Shown in pieces: positions 9,727 to 20,900 of a DNA stretch of 64,000 nt. The stretch's first letter is position 1; each line of letters opens with the position of its first letter. The position numbers and the translations under genes are program-made. Location: NCBI RefSeq assembly GCF_017744835.1, contig NZ_JAGIAM010000003.1, positions 1-64,000 of the forward strand. Reading direction: 5' to 3'. Below the pieces are notes generated by a model, which saw only the letters and a program-made list of their open reading frames with translations, was not told where the DNA came from and did no database searches. Source of the stretch: Sphingomonas sp. Lineage in GTDB: Bacteria > Pseudomonadota > Alphaproteobacteria > Sphingomonadales > Sphingomonadaceae.

Positions 9727-11193
9727 TCAGCCGAGCTTGCCGGTGCGCATCGGCATCGGCACCGGGGTCTTGTGGCCGGGCATCGGCGGGAGCACGGGCA
9801 GGTCGAGCCCGGTGACCAGATCGGCGATCTTCACTGGCTGGCCGGTCTGGAAGCATTTGTTCGCCGCGATGCCGATCAGGCACGAGGCTGCGCCGCCGCG
9901 CTCGTCGGCAGCGCGCAGCAGCGGGTCCTCGGGGGCGTCGGGATCGAAGATGTCGGCGAGCATCACGGCATCGCCGCCGCCGTGCGATCCCGCGCCCGTG
10001 TCGGGCGTGATTTCCTGCGCCTCGCCGCGCATCGGGATGATCCGCGTCTTGATCCGGTCCTCGTCGCGCTCGTTGCTCGCCCCCGCGACGCCGCCCTGCT
10101 CGATGACGCTATGCTCGAGCCGGCCCTTGGTCCCGTTGAAGGCGACATGATAGCCCTCCCAGGCGTTGAACGCATTGAGGCTGTAGCTGAGCGTGGCGCC
10201 ACCGGCATAGCTGACGATGACGTTCATCGTGTCCTCGATGCTGATCTCGGGCCGCCAGACGCACTGGTCGCGGAAATAGCCATCGTACTTCTCGTTATCG
10301 AGGTAGAGCGCCTTCAGCCCCGGATCGGCGGCAAGGTCGAAGAAGAAGGTGCATTTGTCCTTCTCCGGGCAGGTGTGGCAACGTTGGTGCGCGCCCTGGA
10401 GCCCGAAGCGCTTCGCCATCTCGGGCGTGTAGAAGTCGCGCTTACCCACCGCTTGAACCGACACCGGCATGTCCGAGAGCCACCAGTTGACCAGGTCGAA
10501 ATGGTGCGTCGCCTTGTGCACCATCAGCCCGCCCGAGATCGCCTTGTTCGAGTGCCAGCGCCGGAAATAGTCGGCGCCGTGGACGGTGTTGAGCAGCCAG
10601 TGGAAGTCCACCGAGAGCACGTCGCCGATCACGCCGGACATCAGCAGCTGCTTCACCTGGCTCCGGAAGGGCGAATAGCGATAGTTGAAGGTGACGCGGA
10701 TGTGCCGGCCGCTGCGCTTGACCGCATCGAGGATGTGCTGCGCCTTCTCGGCGGTCATGGTCATCGGCTTCTCGGTGATGACGTCGCAGCCGGCATCGAG
10801 CGCGCGGACGATATAGCCGTCGTGGAAGGCGTCGGGCGGGGTGACGATCACTGCGTCGGGCTTCTGCTCGCGCAGCATCTTGTCGAAGTCGCTGGCGAGA
10901 TAGGGCTTGGGTGGCTTGGCGCCGGCCTGGATCGCGCGCGCGGCGACATGGTCGAGCCGGCCCGGATTGACGTCGCACACCGCGACAAGCTCGCCGTTCG
11001 CCTTGTGCGTGCCCCACAACGCGTCCTGGTACATGCGGTTGCGGCTGCCCACGCCGACGGCGACATAGCGCTTGCGCCCGCCCGCGGCAGCGCTTGCAGG
11101 GACGCTTTCCAGCGCCGCTGCCACCGCCGTGCCCGCGGCCAGCCCCTTCATCACGTCGCGACGGCCAACGGCCGTTCCCTCCAAAGCCTTCAT
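9727..11193 (-). CDS. Gfo/Idh/MocA family oxidoreductase (Tat-type signal)
   Basis: GRRDVMKGLAAGTAVAA leader, VAVCDVNPGRLDH, CDVITEKPMTMTAEKAQ. Confidence 0.9.
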   Translation of the reverse strand: MKALEGTAVGRRDVMKGLAAGTAVAAALESVPASAAAGGRKRYVAVGVGSRNRMYQDALWGTHKANGELVAVCDVNPGRLDHVAARAIQAGAKPPKPYLASDFDKMLREQKPDAVIVTPPDAFHDGYIVRALDAGCDVITEKPMTMTAEKAQHILDAVKRSGRHIRVTFNYRYSPFRSQVKQLLMSGVIGDVLSVDFHWLLNTVHGADYFRRWHSNKAISGGLMVHKATHHFDLVNWWLSDMPVSVQAVGKRDFYTPEMAKRFGLQGAHQRCHTCPEKDKCTFFFDLAADPGLKALYLDNEKYDGYFRDQCVWRPEISIEDTMNVIVSYAGGATLSYSLNAFNAWEGYHVAFNGTKGRLEHSVIEQGGVAGASNERDEDRIKTRIIPMRGEAQEITPDTGAGSHGGGDAVMLADIFDPDAPEDPLLRAADERGGAASCLIGIAANKCFQTGQPVKIADLVTGLDLPVLPPMPGHKTPVPMPMRTGKLG

Positions 11194-11334
11194 CCTCTAC
11201 CCTCTCGCATCGCGGGCGTTCGGCCCGTCCGGACCAAATGTATCACCCGGTCCAACATGCGCAATTGCTCGTCACATGATGGGAGAAGGGCCGTTTCGGG
11301 GTTTGACGACCAACTTCTCAACCCTTAACACGTA

Positions 11335-11351
11335 GTTCCAGAATGTAGAAC
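11335..11351. promoter_or_regulatory. Candidate palindromic operator (site 2)
   Basis: GTTCCAGAATGTAGAAC upstream of the amidohydrolase-MFS-GH43-GH28 operon. Confidence 0.4.
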
Positions 11352-11370
11352 ACGAAGCGAAGGAGGGGGA

Positions 11371-12267
11371 ATGGAGCGGCTGCCGTTCATCGATGCGCAC
11401 GTCCATCTGTGGGACCTCGCTCGCATCCGCTACGCCTGGTTGACGCCGCCCTTCTCGGACGACGGCCCCAACGGGAGCGTCGAGCCGATCGCTTCGACCT
11501 ATCTGCTCGATGATTATCGCCGCGAGTCGGCGGGCTGGAACGTCGTTGGCATGGTGCATGTCGATGCCGGCGCCGATGCGGCCCAGGCGCTCGACGAGAC
11601 CGACTGGCTGCAGGACATGGCGGACCGCGAAGGCATGCCCACCGGCATCGTCGCCTTCGCCGCGCTCGACGATCCCAATGTCGACGCGTTGCTCTACGAC
11701 CATGTGCGCCGCCGCAACGTCCGCGGCATCCGCCACATAGTCAATTGGCATGCCGATCCGCGCCGCACCTACACCCCGCGCGACGTGACGCGCGACGAGG
11801 CCTGGCAGAAAGGCTTCGCTTTGCTCGGCAAGCACGGGCTCTCGTTCGACCTCCAGGCCTATCCGGGGCAGTTCGCGGGGCTCGCGGCGCTGATCGAGCG
11901 CCATCCTGACATCCCCGTGATCATCAACCACACGGGCATGGGCGTGGACGGCGAGGCGGACTGGCGCGAGGGCATGGACGCGCTCGCGGCGCTGCCCAAT
12001 GTCGCGGTGAAGATCTCCGGCATGGGCTTCGTCTTCCGGCCGCTTAACGCCGAGGCGGTGCGCGCACGCACGCTCGCCGCGATCGACCTGTTCGGCATCG
12101 ATCGCGCGATGTTCGCCAGCGATTTCCCCACCGACCGGCTGTTCGGCGGCTTCGACGAGACGCTGTCGATGCTCGCCGATGCCGTTTCCGATTTCACCGA
12201 GGGCGAGCGCCGCGCGCTCTTCGCCCGCAATGCCAATCGCATCTACCGGCTCGGGCTGGACGTCTAG
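11371..12267 (+). CDS. Amidohydrolase family protein (L-fuconolactonase-like)
   Basis: FIDAHVHLWDLARIRYAWL; NHTGMG; FASDFPTDR. Confidence 0.87.
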   Translation: MERLPFIDAHVHLWDLARIRYAWLTPPFSDDGPNGSVEPIASTYLLDDYRRESAGWNVVGMVHVDAGADAAQALDETDWLQDMADREGMPTGIVAFAALDDPNVDALLYDHVRRRNVRGIRHIVNWHADPRRTYTPRDVTRDEAWQKGFALLGKHGLSFDLQAYPGQFAGLAALIERHPDIPVIINHTGMGVDGEADWREGMDALAALPNVAVKISGMGFVFRPLNAEAVRARTLAAIDLFGIDRAMFASDFPTDRLFGGFDETLSMLADAVSDFTEGERRALFARNANRIYRLGLDV

Positions 12268-12279
12268 GGAGACAGGATT

Positions 12280-13527
12280 TTGACCGCTGGTCAGGAGAAC
12301 AACTGGCGCAACACCATCCTCGCGGGGTTGGCCAACTACATCGATGCCGGCTCGATCGTCGCCGGGTCGGTCGCGCTTGCGCTGTGGAAGCACGAATATG
12401 GGCTGAGCGACGCCTTCATTGGCCTGATCGGCGCGTTCAGCGCCAACGCCATCTCGGCGGGTATCGGCGCGCTGGTCGGTGGGATTTTGTGCGATAAGTT
12501 CGGGCGGAAGAAGATCTACCAGTACGATATGCTCTTCTATGCCTTTGGCATGATGTTCCTGGTGTTCGCGAACGCGCCCTGGATGATCGTGCTCGGCTTC
12601 GTTCTCGTCGGCCTGGCAGTGGGGGCGGACATTCCCGCGTCCTGGTCGCTGATCGCCGAGCAGGCGCCCGACAAGAAGCGCGGCGCCCATTCGGGCGTGG
12701 CGCAGTTGCTCTGGTATCTGGGCCCGGTCGCAGTACTGGTGGCGGGCTATTTCCTCCAGCCCTTCGGCATCGCGGGCGTCCGCTGGCTGTTCGTCCATCT
12801 TGCGGTGCTGGCGATCGCGCTCACCTTCCTGCGCTCGCGCATGGAGGAATCGAAGCGCTGGGAAGAGGCCAAGGCAGCGACCGCCGGCCAGGCGCTCAGC
12901 ATCAACTGGCGCGAGCTGTTCAGCCCGCGCTATTTGGGCTCGGTCGTCTTCCTCGCCGCAATGTACGGCTTCTGGAATCTCTGGGCCGGCTATAACGGCT
13001 TCTTCACGCCCTATCTGATCGAGCAGAACAACCTGCCCGCCTGGACCGCGACGATGCTGCCGGCGAGCTACTTCCTGATCGGCATGTTCTCGATCCTGGG
13101 CATCTTCATGACGCTGTCGGACAAGGTGAACCAGCGGCTCCTGTTCGGCATCTCAGCAGCCCTGCATGTCTTCGGCATGGCGCTGCTCGCGATTTTCGGT
13201 TTCAAGCTCGAGATCGTGATCGCGCACATCGTCATCATGGGCATCGCGGGCGGCTTCGGCGCGCAGAGCTTCTTCCAGCTTTGGTCGGCCGAGCTCTTCC
13301 CGACGGCGATCCGCTCGACCGCACAGGGCGCCACCTTTGCGATCGTGCGCATCGGTCTCGGCATCTGGAGCCTCGCGGTGCCGGCACTCGCTGCGGGCAA
13401 CTTCACCCTGCTCGCCTGGATCCTGACCGGCTTCCTCATTGCGTCGGGCGTGATCGGCCTGATCTGGGCGCCGCGCAACGAAGGCAAGTCGCTCGAACAG
13501 ATCGACGCCGAGCGGCGGGCGGCGTGA
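12280..13527 (+). CDS. MFS sugar transporter
   Basis: 12-TM-like hydrophobic profile, DKFGRKKIYQYDML, TTG start after AGGGAGA. Confidence 0.88.
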   Translation: MTAGQENNWRNTILAGLANYIDAGSIVAGSVALALWKHEYGLSDAFIGLIGAFSANAISAGIGALVGGILCDKFGRKKIYQYDMLFYAFGMMFLVFANAPWMIVLGFVLVGLAVGADIPASWSLIAEQAPDKKRGAHSGVAQLLWYLGPVAVLVAGYFLQPFGIAGVRWLFVHLAVLAIALTFLRSRMEESKRWEEAKAATAGQALSINWRELFSPRYLGSVVFLAAMYGFWNLWAGYNGFFTPYLIEQNNLPAWTATMLPASYFLIGMFSILGIFMTLSDKVNQRLLFGISAALHVFGMALLAIFGFKLEIVIAHIVIMGIAGGFGAQSFFQLWSAELFPTAIRSTAQGATFAIVRIGLGIWSLAVPALAAGNFTLLAWILTGFLIASGVIGLIWAPRNEGKSLEQIDAERRAA

Positions 13528-15113
13528 GGGTGCGTCGCCTGCTCCTCGCGCTGGCCATGGGCGTCGCGGCTCCGGCCGCGGCGCAGCAGGCGACCTACAC
13601 CAATCCGATCCTCTTCGCCGACTATTCGGACCCCGACGTGATCCGCGTCGGGGCCGACTATTATCTGGTCGCCTCGACTTTCCATTTCTCGCCTGGCATC
13701 CCGGTGCTGAAGTCGCGCGATCTCGTCCACTGGACGATCGTCGGTCATGTCCTGCCGCGGCTGCCCTTCGGCCCGCTCTACGACATGCCGGGCCCGCACA
13801 CGCTCGACGACACCATCTCCAAACCGATCGGCGGCACCAAATATGCCAGCGGCGTCTGGGCGCCGTGCATCCGTCACCATGAAGGCAAGTTCTACGTCTA
13901 TTGGTCCACGCCGGACGAAGGCATCTTCATGGCCACCGCCACCGATCCGGCGGGACCGTGGAGCACGCCCGTGACGGTGAAGGCCGGGCCCGGCTACGAA
14001 GACCCGTGCCCCTTTTGGGACGATGACGGCACCGCCTGGCTGGTTCATGGCAAGGTGGGGGCAGGGCCGCTGATCCTGCACCGCATGAGCCCTGACGGCA
14101 CGCGACTGCTCGACGAGGGCAAGGTGATCGCCGAGGACAAGGAGAAGCTCCCGGTCCTCGAAGGTCCCAAGCTCTACAAGCGGAACGGCTGGTACTACAT
14201 CTTCGCGCCGATCGGGGGGGTGGGGACCGGCCCCCAGGCCGTGGGCCGCGCGCGCAGCATCGAGGGGCCGTATGAGTGGCGCGTGGTGCTCGAGGCGGGC
14301 ACCACCCCGGTGCAGGCGCCGCATCAGGGCGGCTATGTCGAGACGCCCTCGGGCCAGGGCTGGTTCGCGCATTTTAATCAGACCGGCGCCTTCGGCCGGA
14401 TCGTGCATCTCCAGCCGGTCCAATGGGTAGACGACTGGCCGGTCATGGGCGACCCGATCCCGGGCAAGACATCCGGCCAGCCGGTGCTCAGCCATGCGAT
14501 GCCCGATACCGGCGCGCCGCCCCCCAGCGATCGCATTCAGGATAGCGACGAGTTCGATCGGCCCCGGCTCGGCCTGCAATGGGAGTGGAACCACAATCCA
14601 CAGGACAGCGCCTGGAGTCTCTCCGCGCGTCCGGGCTGGCTGCGGCTGACGGCGATGCCCGCCGAGCACCTCGTCACGGCCCGCAACACGCTCACCCAGA
14701 TCCTGCAGGGGCCGCGCACGCGGATCACCACGCGGATCGATGTGCGCAACCTCTCCGACGGCCAGCGCGTGGGCCTCTCGCTGTTCGGCGTGCGGCCGAG
14801 TTGGGTGGGCGTGGTGCACACAGGCGCGCAGAACCGGCTGACCTTCGCGACCGAAGGCCGCGAGACAACTGGCCCCGTGCTCGCCAATGCGGCCGTGCTT
14901 TTGCGCGCCGAAGTGAGCGAGGGGCAGGTGGTCCGCTATTCCTACAGCCTCGACGAAGGGCGCAGCTTCGCCGCGTTCGGTGTGCCAACCTGGCTGGCGC
15001 GCTTCTCCTGGTGGAAGGGCTCGCGGCCGGCGTTGTTCAGCTTCACGCGCGGCCCGGCGCCCGCCGGGTTCGTCGACGTCGACTGGTTCCGGGTGGAGCA
15101 CGAGGCGCAATGA
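13524..15113 (+). CDS. Glycoside hydrolase family 43 protein
   Basis: YTNPILFADYSDPDVIRVGADYYLVASTFHFSPGIPVLKSRDLVHW plus C-terminal beta-sandwich; GTG start overlaps MFS stop. Confidence 0.92.
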   Translation: MRVRRLLLALAMGVAAPAAAQQATYTNPILFADYSDPDVIRVGADYYLVASTFHFSPGIPVLKSRDLVHWTIVGHVLPRLPFGPLYDMPGPHTLDDTISKPIGGTKYASGVWAPCIRHHEGKFYVYWSTPDEGIFMATATDPAGPWSTPVTVKAGPGYEDPCPFWDDDGTAWLVHGKVGAGPLILHRMSPDGTRLLDEGKVIAEDKEKLPVLEGPKLYKRNGWYYIFAPIGGVGTGPQAVGRARSIEGPYEWRVVLEAGTTPVQAPHQGGYVETPSGQGWFAHFNQTGAFGRIVHLQPVQWVDDWPVMGDPIPGKTSGQPVLSHAMPDTGAPPPSDRIQDSDEFDRPRLGLQWEWNHNPQDSAWSLSARPGWLRLTAMPAEHLVTARNTLTQILQGPRTRITTRIDVRNLSDGQRVGLSLFGVRPSWVGVVHTGAQNRLTFATEGRETTGPVLANAAVLLRAEVSEGQVVRYSYSLDEGRSFAAFGVPTWLARFSWWKGSRPALFSFTRGPAPAGFVDVDWFRVEHEAQ

Positions 15114-16678
15114 TCGATCGCCGTGCGCTGATGCTGGCGGGCGGGGCGGGGCTCGCCTCCGCGCTGCTGCCGCTCCCCGCCTGGGCCGATCCGCGGCTGG
15201 GCTTCCTCGACGTCCGGCGCTTCGGTGCCAAGGGCGACGGGCGGACGGTTGACACGCCGGCGATCAACAAGGCGATCGACGAAGCCGCCGCGCGCGGCGG
15301 CGGGACGGTGTTCTTTCCGGCGGGAACCTATGCCTGCTACACGATCCGGCTGAAGAGCAACGTCACGCTCCATCTCGACAATGGCGCGACGATCCTGGCC
15401 GCGCCGCCGCCGCAGGACGGACGCGGCGGCTATGACCTCGCCGATCCGATCGATCCGGTGGTCGCCACTTATCAGGACTATGGCCACAGCCACTGGCGCA
15501 ACAGCTTGATCTGGGGCGAGGGGCTCCACGACATCGCTATCACCGGCGAGGGGCTGATCTGGGGCAAAGGGCTGGGCCGCGGCGACGGCAAGGACAACTG
15601 GCTCAAGGACCCGACCGGCCCCGGCACCGGCAACAAGGCGATCGCGCTCAAGAATTGCCGCAACGTGCTGCTGCGCGACTTCCGCGTGCTCGAAGGCGGC
15701 TGGTTCGCGCTGCTGGCGACCGGCGTCGACAACATGACGATCGACAATCTGCTGGTCGACACCAACCGCGACGGCTTCGACATCGACTGCTGCCGCAATG
15801 TCCGCGTCACGCGCTGCACGGTCAATTCGCCGTGGGACGACGGCATCTGCCCCAAGAGCAGCTTCGCGCTCGGCTATCCGCGCATCACCGAGAATCTGAC
15901 GATCTCGGACTGTTTCGTCACCGGCAACTACCAAGTCGGCTCAGTGCTCGACGGCAGCTGGAAGCCGATGCCGCGCGAGTTCGCGCCCAACGTCCATGGC
16001 CGCATCAAGTTCGGCACCGAGACCAACGGCGGCTTCCGCAACATCGCGATCACCAACTGCGTGTTCGACCAGAGCCAGGGCCTCGCGCTCGAGACCGTCG
16101 ACGGCGGCGTGTTCGAGGATGTCGTGATCAGCAACATCACGATGCGCGCTAACTTCAGCTCGCCCTTGTTCCTGCGGCTGGGCAAGCGGATGCGCGGCCC
16201 CGCGGGGCGGCCGATCGGTACGATGAAGCGCATCCTCATCCAGAACCTCACCAGCTCTGGCGGGCCGCTGTTGCCTTCCATCATCGCCGGGCTGCACGAG
16301 CGGCCGATCGAGGACGTGAAGATCAGCGACGTCTACCTCGGCCAGCGCGGCGGCGCGCCCGAGGCGATGGCGCATGTCGTGCCGCCCCTCGCCGAACTCG
16401 CCTATCCCGAACCCAACATGTTCGGAGATCTGCCCGCCACCGGCTTCTTCGTGCGTTGCGCGCGCAACCTCGAGATGAGCAACATCGAGGTTGGGGTCGA
16501 GACGCCCGATCCCCGCCCGGCCTTCCGGCTCGAGGACGTACAGGGCGCCGACTTCTTCCGCGTGCGCACCCCCAAGGGCCCGGCCTTCTCGCTCAAGCAA
16601 GTCGAGGGCTTTCGCGTGTTCGGCAGCCCGGGCCGCGCCGACGTATTGGTCGCGAAGGCGGAGCTGGCGACCTACTGA
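15110..16678 (+). CDS. Glycoside hydrolase family 28 protein (polygalacturonase-like)
   Basis: FLDVRRFGAKGDGRTVDTPAINKAIDEAAARGGGTVFFPAGTY; NTNRDGFDIDCCRNV; ATGA overlap with GH43. Confidence 0.9.
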   Translation: MIDRRALMLAGGAGLASALLPLPAWADPRLGFLDVRRFGAKGDGRTVDTPAINKAIDEAAARGGGTVFFPAGTYACYTIRLKSNVTLHLDNGATILAAPPPQDGRGGYDLADPIDPVVATYQDYGHSHWRNSLIWGEGLHDIAITGEGLIWGKGLGRGDGKDNWLKDPTGPGTGNKAIALKNCRNVLLRDFRVLEGGWFALLATGVDNMTIDNLLVDTNRDGFDIDCCRNVRVTRCTVNSPWDDGICPKSSFALGYPRITENLTISDCFVTGNYQVGSVLDGSWKPMPREFAPNVHGRIKFGTETNGGFRNIAITNCVFDQSQGLALETVDGGVFEDVVISNITMRANFSSPLFLRLGKRMRGPAGRPIGTMKRILIQNLTSSGGPLLPSIIAGLHERPIEDVKISDVYLGQRGGAPEAMAHVVPPLAELAYPEPNMFGDLPATGFFVRCARNLEMSNIEVGVETPDPRPAFRLEDVQGADFFRVRTPKGPAFSLKQVEGFRVFGSPGRADVLVAKAELATY

Positions 16679-17604
16679 GCCGCGCGCGCGGCGCGCGCCT
16701 CGCTGACAACGGGCGCGACGATCCCGGCGAGGATCAGCGCCATCCCGGCGAGATGATAGCCGTGCAGTGGCTCGCCCAGGATGGCGGCCGCCAGCAGGGC
16801 GCCGAACAGCGGCATCAGCGTGATCGCCTGACCCGACTTGGCCGGGCCGATCGAGGCCACCGCGGCGTTGAACAGCGCATAGGCGACCACCGAGGGCAGC
16901 ACCGCGACATAGGCGATCGCGCCGATCACTTCGGGCGTCCAGCGGATGCGCAGTATCTCGTGCCATTCCGTGGCGGCGAGTGGTAGCATTGCGACCACGC
17001 CGATCGCGAAGGTGGCTCCCAGAAAGCTCAGCGCATGCAGTGCGGGACGGAGCCGGAGCAGCGAGGTGTAGAAGGACCAGGCGACCACGCCGCACAGGAT
17101 CAGTGCGTCGCCCCGATTGAACGCGACGTCAGCCAGCGCCGTCAGGTGCCCATGGAAGACGATGAAGATCACGCCGAGCGTCGAAAGGAGCACGCCCGCA
17201 ACCGCCATCCCGCGGGGCTTCACTCGGAAGATCACCAGGTCGATCACCAGCACCAGGGCCGGGATCATCGCCTGAAGCAGCAGCCCGTTGCTCGCGGTGG
17301 TATAGTGCAGCCCGGTGTAGAGAAAGGCATTGAACGCGGCCACGCCGAGCAAGCCGAGCAGCAACACCCGCGCCCAGTTGCGCGCGATCGCCGCACGCTC
17401 TGCGACGAGGTGCCGCCAGGCGAAGGGAAGCACCACCAGCAGCGCGCCGGTCCAGCGCAGCAGCGCCAAGGTGAGCGGCGGGATTTCGTCGCGGGTCGCG
17501 CGCGCTACGATCGAGTTGCCGGCCCAGAGCAGCATGACGAGCGCGAGCATGAGAAAGGCGGCGGTTTGCGGGCGCAGACGGATCATTCCGGGCCCAATGC
17601 GCAA
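16672..17604 (-). CDS. EamA/DMT family transporter
   Basis: Two EamA-like repeats, WAGNSIVARATRDEIPPLTLALLRW. Confidence 0.9.
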   Translation of the reverse strand: MRIGPGMIRLRPQTAAFLMLALVMLLWAGNSIVARATRDEIPPLTLALLRWTGALLVVLPFAWRHLVAERAAIARNWARVLLLGLLGVAAFNAFLYTGLHYTTASNGLLLQAMIPALVLVIDLVIFRVKPRGMAVAGVLLSTLGVIFIVFHGHLTALADVAFNRGDALILCGVVAWSFYTSLLRLRPALHALSFLGATFAIGVVAMLPLAATEWHEILRIRWTPEVIGAIAYVAVLPSVVAYALFNAAVASIGPAKSGQAITLMPLFGALLAAAILGEPLHGYHLAGMALILAGIVAPVVSEARAARAAQ

Positions 17605-17679
17605 CTACGTGGGCAAAAGCGAGAGGGAAGGACTCTCCAAGGACTCGCGAATCTCGTGCTGGGAACATGAAAACGGTTA

Positions 17680-17696
17680 CTCCCAGAATGCGGAAT
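17680..17696. promoter_or_regulatory. Candidate palindromic operator (site 3)
   Basis: CTCCCAGAATGCGGAAT; its reverse complement matches site 1 at TTCC...TGGGAG. Confidence 0.35.
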
Positions 17697-17839
17697 AATT
17701 GCTGAAATTGCACTCCTCGGGCGCTGTGTTGTGGGTGCAACACCAAGCGTGTGAAATCGGGAACCTCGCTGTCGTAAGTCCAAGAAAATACGCAAAAAAA
17801 TCCAATGCTCGAATTCCCGCCGCGGCAAGCGCAATACGG

Positions 17840-17872
17840 TTGACAACGTAAGACAGCCTGATAGCGTTAACA
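17840..17872 (+). promoter_or_regulatory. Putative promoter with LacI-type operator upstream of TonB receptor
   Basis: TTGACA (17840-17845), then TGATAGCGTTAACA (17859-17872), a LacI-family-like TGWTARCGYTAWCA palindrome overlapping the expected -10. Confidence 0.45.
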
Positions 17873-17951
17873 TCGGGAAGCGAAAGGTCGCTCCGTATCC
17901 ATGCGAATTACGACGCAGACCCTTATTGGCGCGTCGATGAGGAGGGGACAG

Positions 17952-20900
17952 ATGAGAAGCTCACGTACACCAGTTTTCACGCGTTCGACGTCGGCGATTG
18001 CCCTCGCGGCCTGCTTCCTGATGCCCGGCGTGGCATTTGCACAGGATGCCGGTGCCCAGGCGCAGGCTGGTACGCCGGCCGCGGACGATCAGAACACGGG
18101 CGACGATATCGTCGTCACCGGCATCCGCGCTTCGCTGGATCAGGCGATCGCGATCAAGCGTGACTCCGCCGGCGTCGTCGACGCGATCTCTGCCGAGGAT
18201 ATCGGCAAGTTCCCGGATACCAACCTGGCGGAATCGCTGCAGCGCATCACCGGCGTCTCGATCACGCGCGCCAATGGTGAAGGCTCGCAGGTCGCCGTCC
18301 GCGGCTTCAGCGGCGGCTTCAACCTGGTGACGATCAACGGTCGCCAGCTCCCCTCCACCAACATCGACACGAGCACCGGCAACGCCTTTGCGCGTGGTAC
18401 CGGCCGCTCGTTCGACTTCCAGAACCTCGCGTCGGAAGGCGTGAGCCGCCTCGAAGTCTTCAAGACCGGCCGCGCCAACATCCCGTCGGGCGGCATCGGT
18501 GCGTCGATCAACATTGTCACGCGCCGCCCGCTCGACGCGAGCGAGGACGGCCTGTCCGGCTCGATCGGCGCCAAGGCGCTCTATGACCTCTCGGTGGAGG
18601 ATGCCGAGGGCAATCTGAGCAAGATCACGCCGGAAGTCTCCGGGCTGGTCAACTGGAAGAACGAGGCCGAGACCTTCGGCGTCACCGTGTTCGGCAGCTA
18701 TCAGCTGCGTGAATCGACTTCGATCCAGTCGAACCCGAACTATTGGAACATCGTGCCGCTGGCCGACTTCCTGAACACGGCGGGTCCGTACATCACCCCG
18801 ACGACGAACATCACCAATCGGCCGACGACGCCCTTCGTCCAGGTCCCGAACGACAGCCGCTACCAGTTCTCCGAGAACCGCCGCGAGCGTCTGAACGGCC
18901 AGGCCGTGGTTCAGTTCAAGCCGACGGACAGCCTGGAGATCACGGTCGACGGTCTCTATGCCCGGAACAAGCTGAGTGACGAGCGCAGCGAGCAGACCAA
19001 CTGGTTCCAGCGGCCGTTCACCGACGTCACCTTCGACGACAACACGCAGATGCAGAGCGCGGTCATCCTCGCCGAGGCCGTGCAGGCGGACAAGGGATAT
19101 GAGCAGCAGCGGTTCGCCACCGACACCGAGCTCTACTCGATCGGCGGCAACCTGAAGTGGAACTTCACCGATAACCTGTCGCTGACCCTCGACGCCAACC
19201 ACTCGAAGTCGAAGACCAACCCGGACAATTCGAACGGCTCGTCCGCGACGACGGTCTCGATCGGTGCCCCGGTCCGTGCGACGCACCGGCTCGACTTCAC
19301 CACCGGCTTCCCGCAGCAGTCGGAAACGATCAACGACTGCCCTGCGACCAACGGCGGCCGCGGCGGCAACTGCAACGGCGTGCTCGACATCGGCGACATG
19401 GGCACGCAGATCGCGCGTGTCATCTACTCGGAGCAGGAAGCACGCATCAACCAGTACACCGCCGAACTCGGCTGGGATCTGGGCGAGGGGAGCCGCTTCA
19501 GCTTCGGCGGCAACTATGTCGACTCGAAGATGCGCTCGGTGACGTCCAACACGCAGCAGATGCTGGGTGACTGGGGCATCACCGACACCGGCATCGTCAG
19601 CCAGATGGCCGGCGATCTGGTCAAGACCTACTGCATGACCTGCAAGTTCGACAAATATGATCCGGCTTCGACGGGATCGGCGTTGGTCGCGTTCCGCGGT
19701 AACGCCGTCGATCTCCTCGACGTGTTCGGGCCCTATTATGCGAACAGCGGGATCGCTGGCCGAGGGGTCATGAACCAGGGGGCGTCCGACGACACCGTGG
19801 GCGAGAAGACCTGGGCGGTCTTCGGCCAGATGAATTGGGCCGGCGAAATCGCCGGGCGCAAGGCGAACGCCCTGATCGGCGTCCGCTACGAGAAGACCGA
19901 CGTCACTTCGATCGCCATTCAGTCGGTTCCGGCGGCGATGCGGTGGCAGTCGGACAACGACTTCCTCGTGGACGGCGGGCCTGCCGGTGACGCCCTCACC
20001 GTGAAGGCAAGCTACGAAAATCTGCTGCCGTCGCTCGACTTCAACATCGAAGTCGTCGACAACGTGGTTGCGCGTACCTCGTTCAGCCGGACGCTCGCGC
20101 GTGCGGATTACAGCAACCTGTTCGCATCGGTCACTGCCGGTGCGCCGAACCGCCCGACGGCGCTCGGTGCGGCACTGCCAAGCGCAAGCCGCCAGGATCC
20201 CGGCCTGTTGCCGCTGGTGTCGGATAACTTCGACGTCTCCGTCGAGTGGTACTACAAGCCCTCGAGCTTCGTCTCGATCGGCTTCTTCAACAAGAACGTT
20301 CGCAATTTCATCGGTACCCAGGTCACCAACGGCAACCTGTTCGGCCTGCGGGATCCGGGCTCGGGCGCGGCGGGTTCGCGGTCGGGCGTCGCGCTGGCCT
20401 ATCTGCGCGACAACAACATCCCGATCAGCGACATCAATCTGTTCGCCTACACGGCGCTTCTGGTGCAGAACAACGGCAACCAGGCGGCCGCCACGGCACA
20501 GTTCCAGGCGAACTACACGCCGGGCGTCGGGCTGGGCACCGCGTTCTACAACAGCCTGGCAGCCGCTGTGGACGTCCTCGGTGACTCCACCGATCCGTTG
20601 GTCAACTTCGCGATCAGCGGCCCGATCAACAACCGTGAAGGCAACATCCACGGCTTTGAGGTCGCCTGGACGCACTTCTTCGGGAACTCGGGCTTCGGCT
20701 TCGCAGCGTCGTACACCAAGGTGGATGGCAACGTGAACGTGGACCCCTATGCGGATCCGAACGTCAACGTCTTCGCGCTGACTGGCCTCGGCGACAGCGC
20801 GAACCTGACCGCGATCTACGACAAGAACGGCCTCTCGGCCCGCGTGTCGTACAACTGGCGCGACAAGTATCTGTCGGGCGTGAACCAGGGCGGCAATCGC

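Noticed and set aside
13068-15110. 680-aa minus-strand ORF
   Set aside because: Antisense to MFS and GH43 genes.
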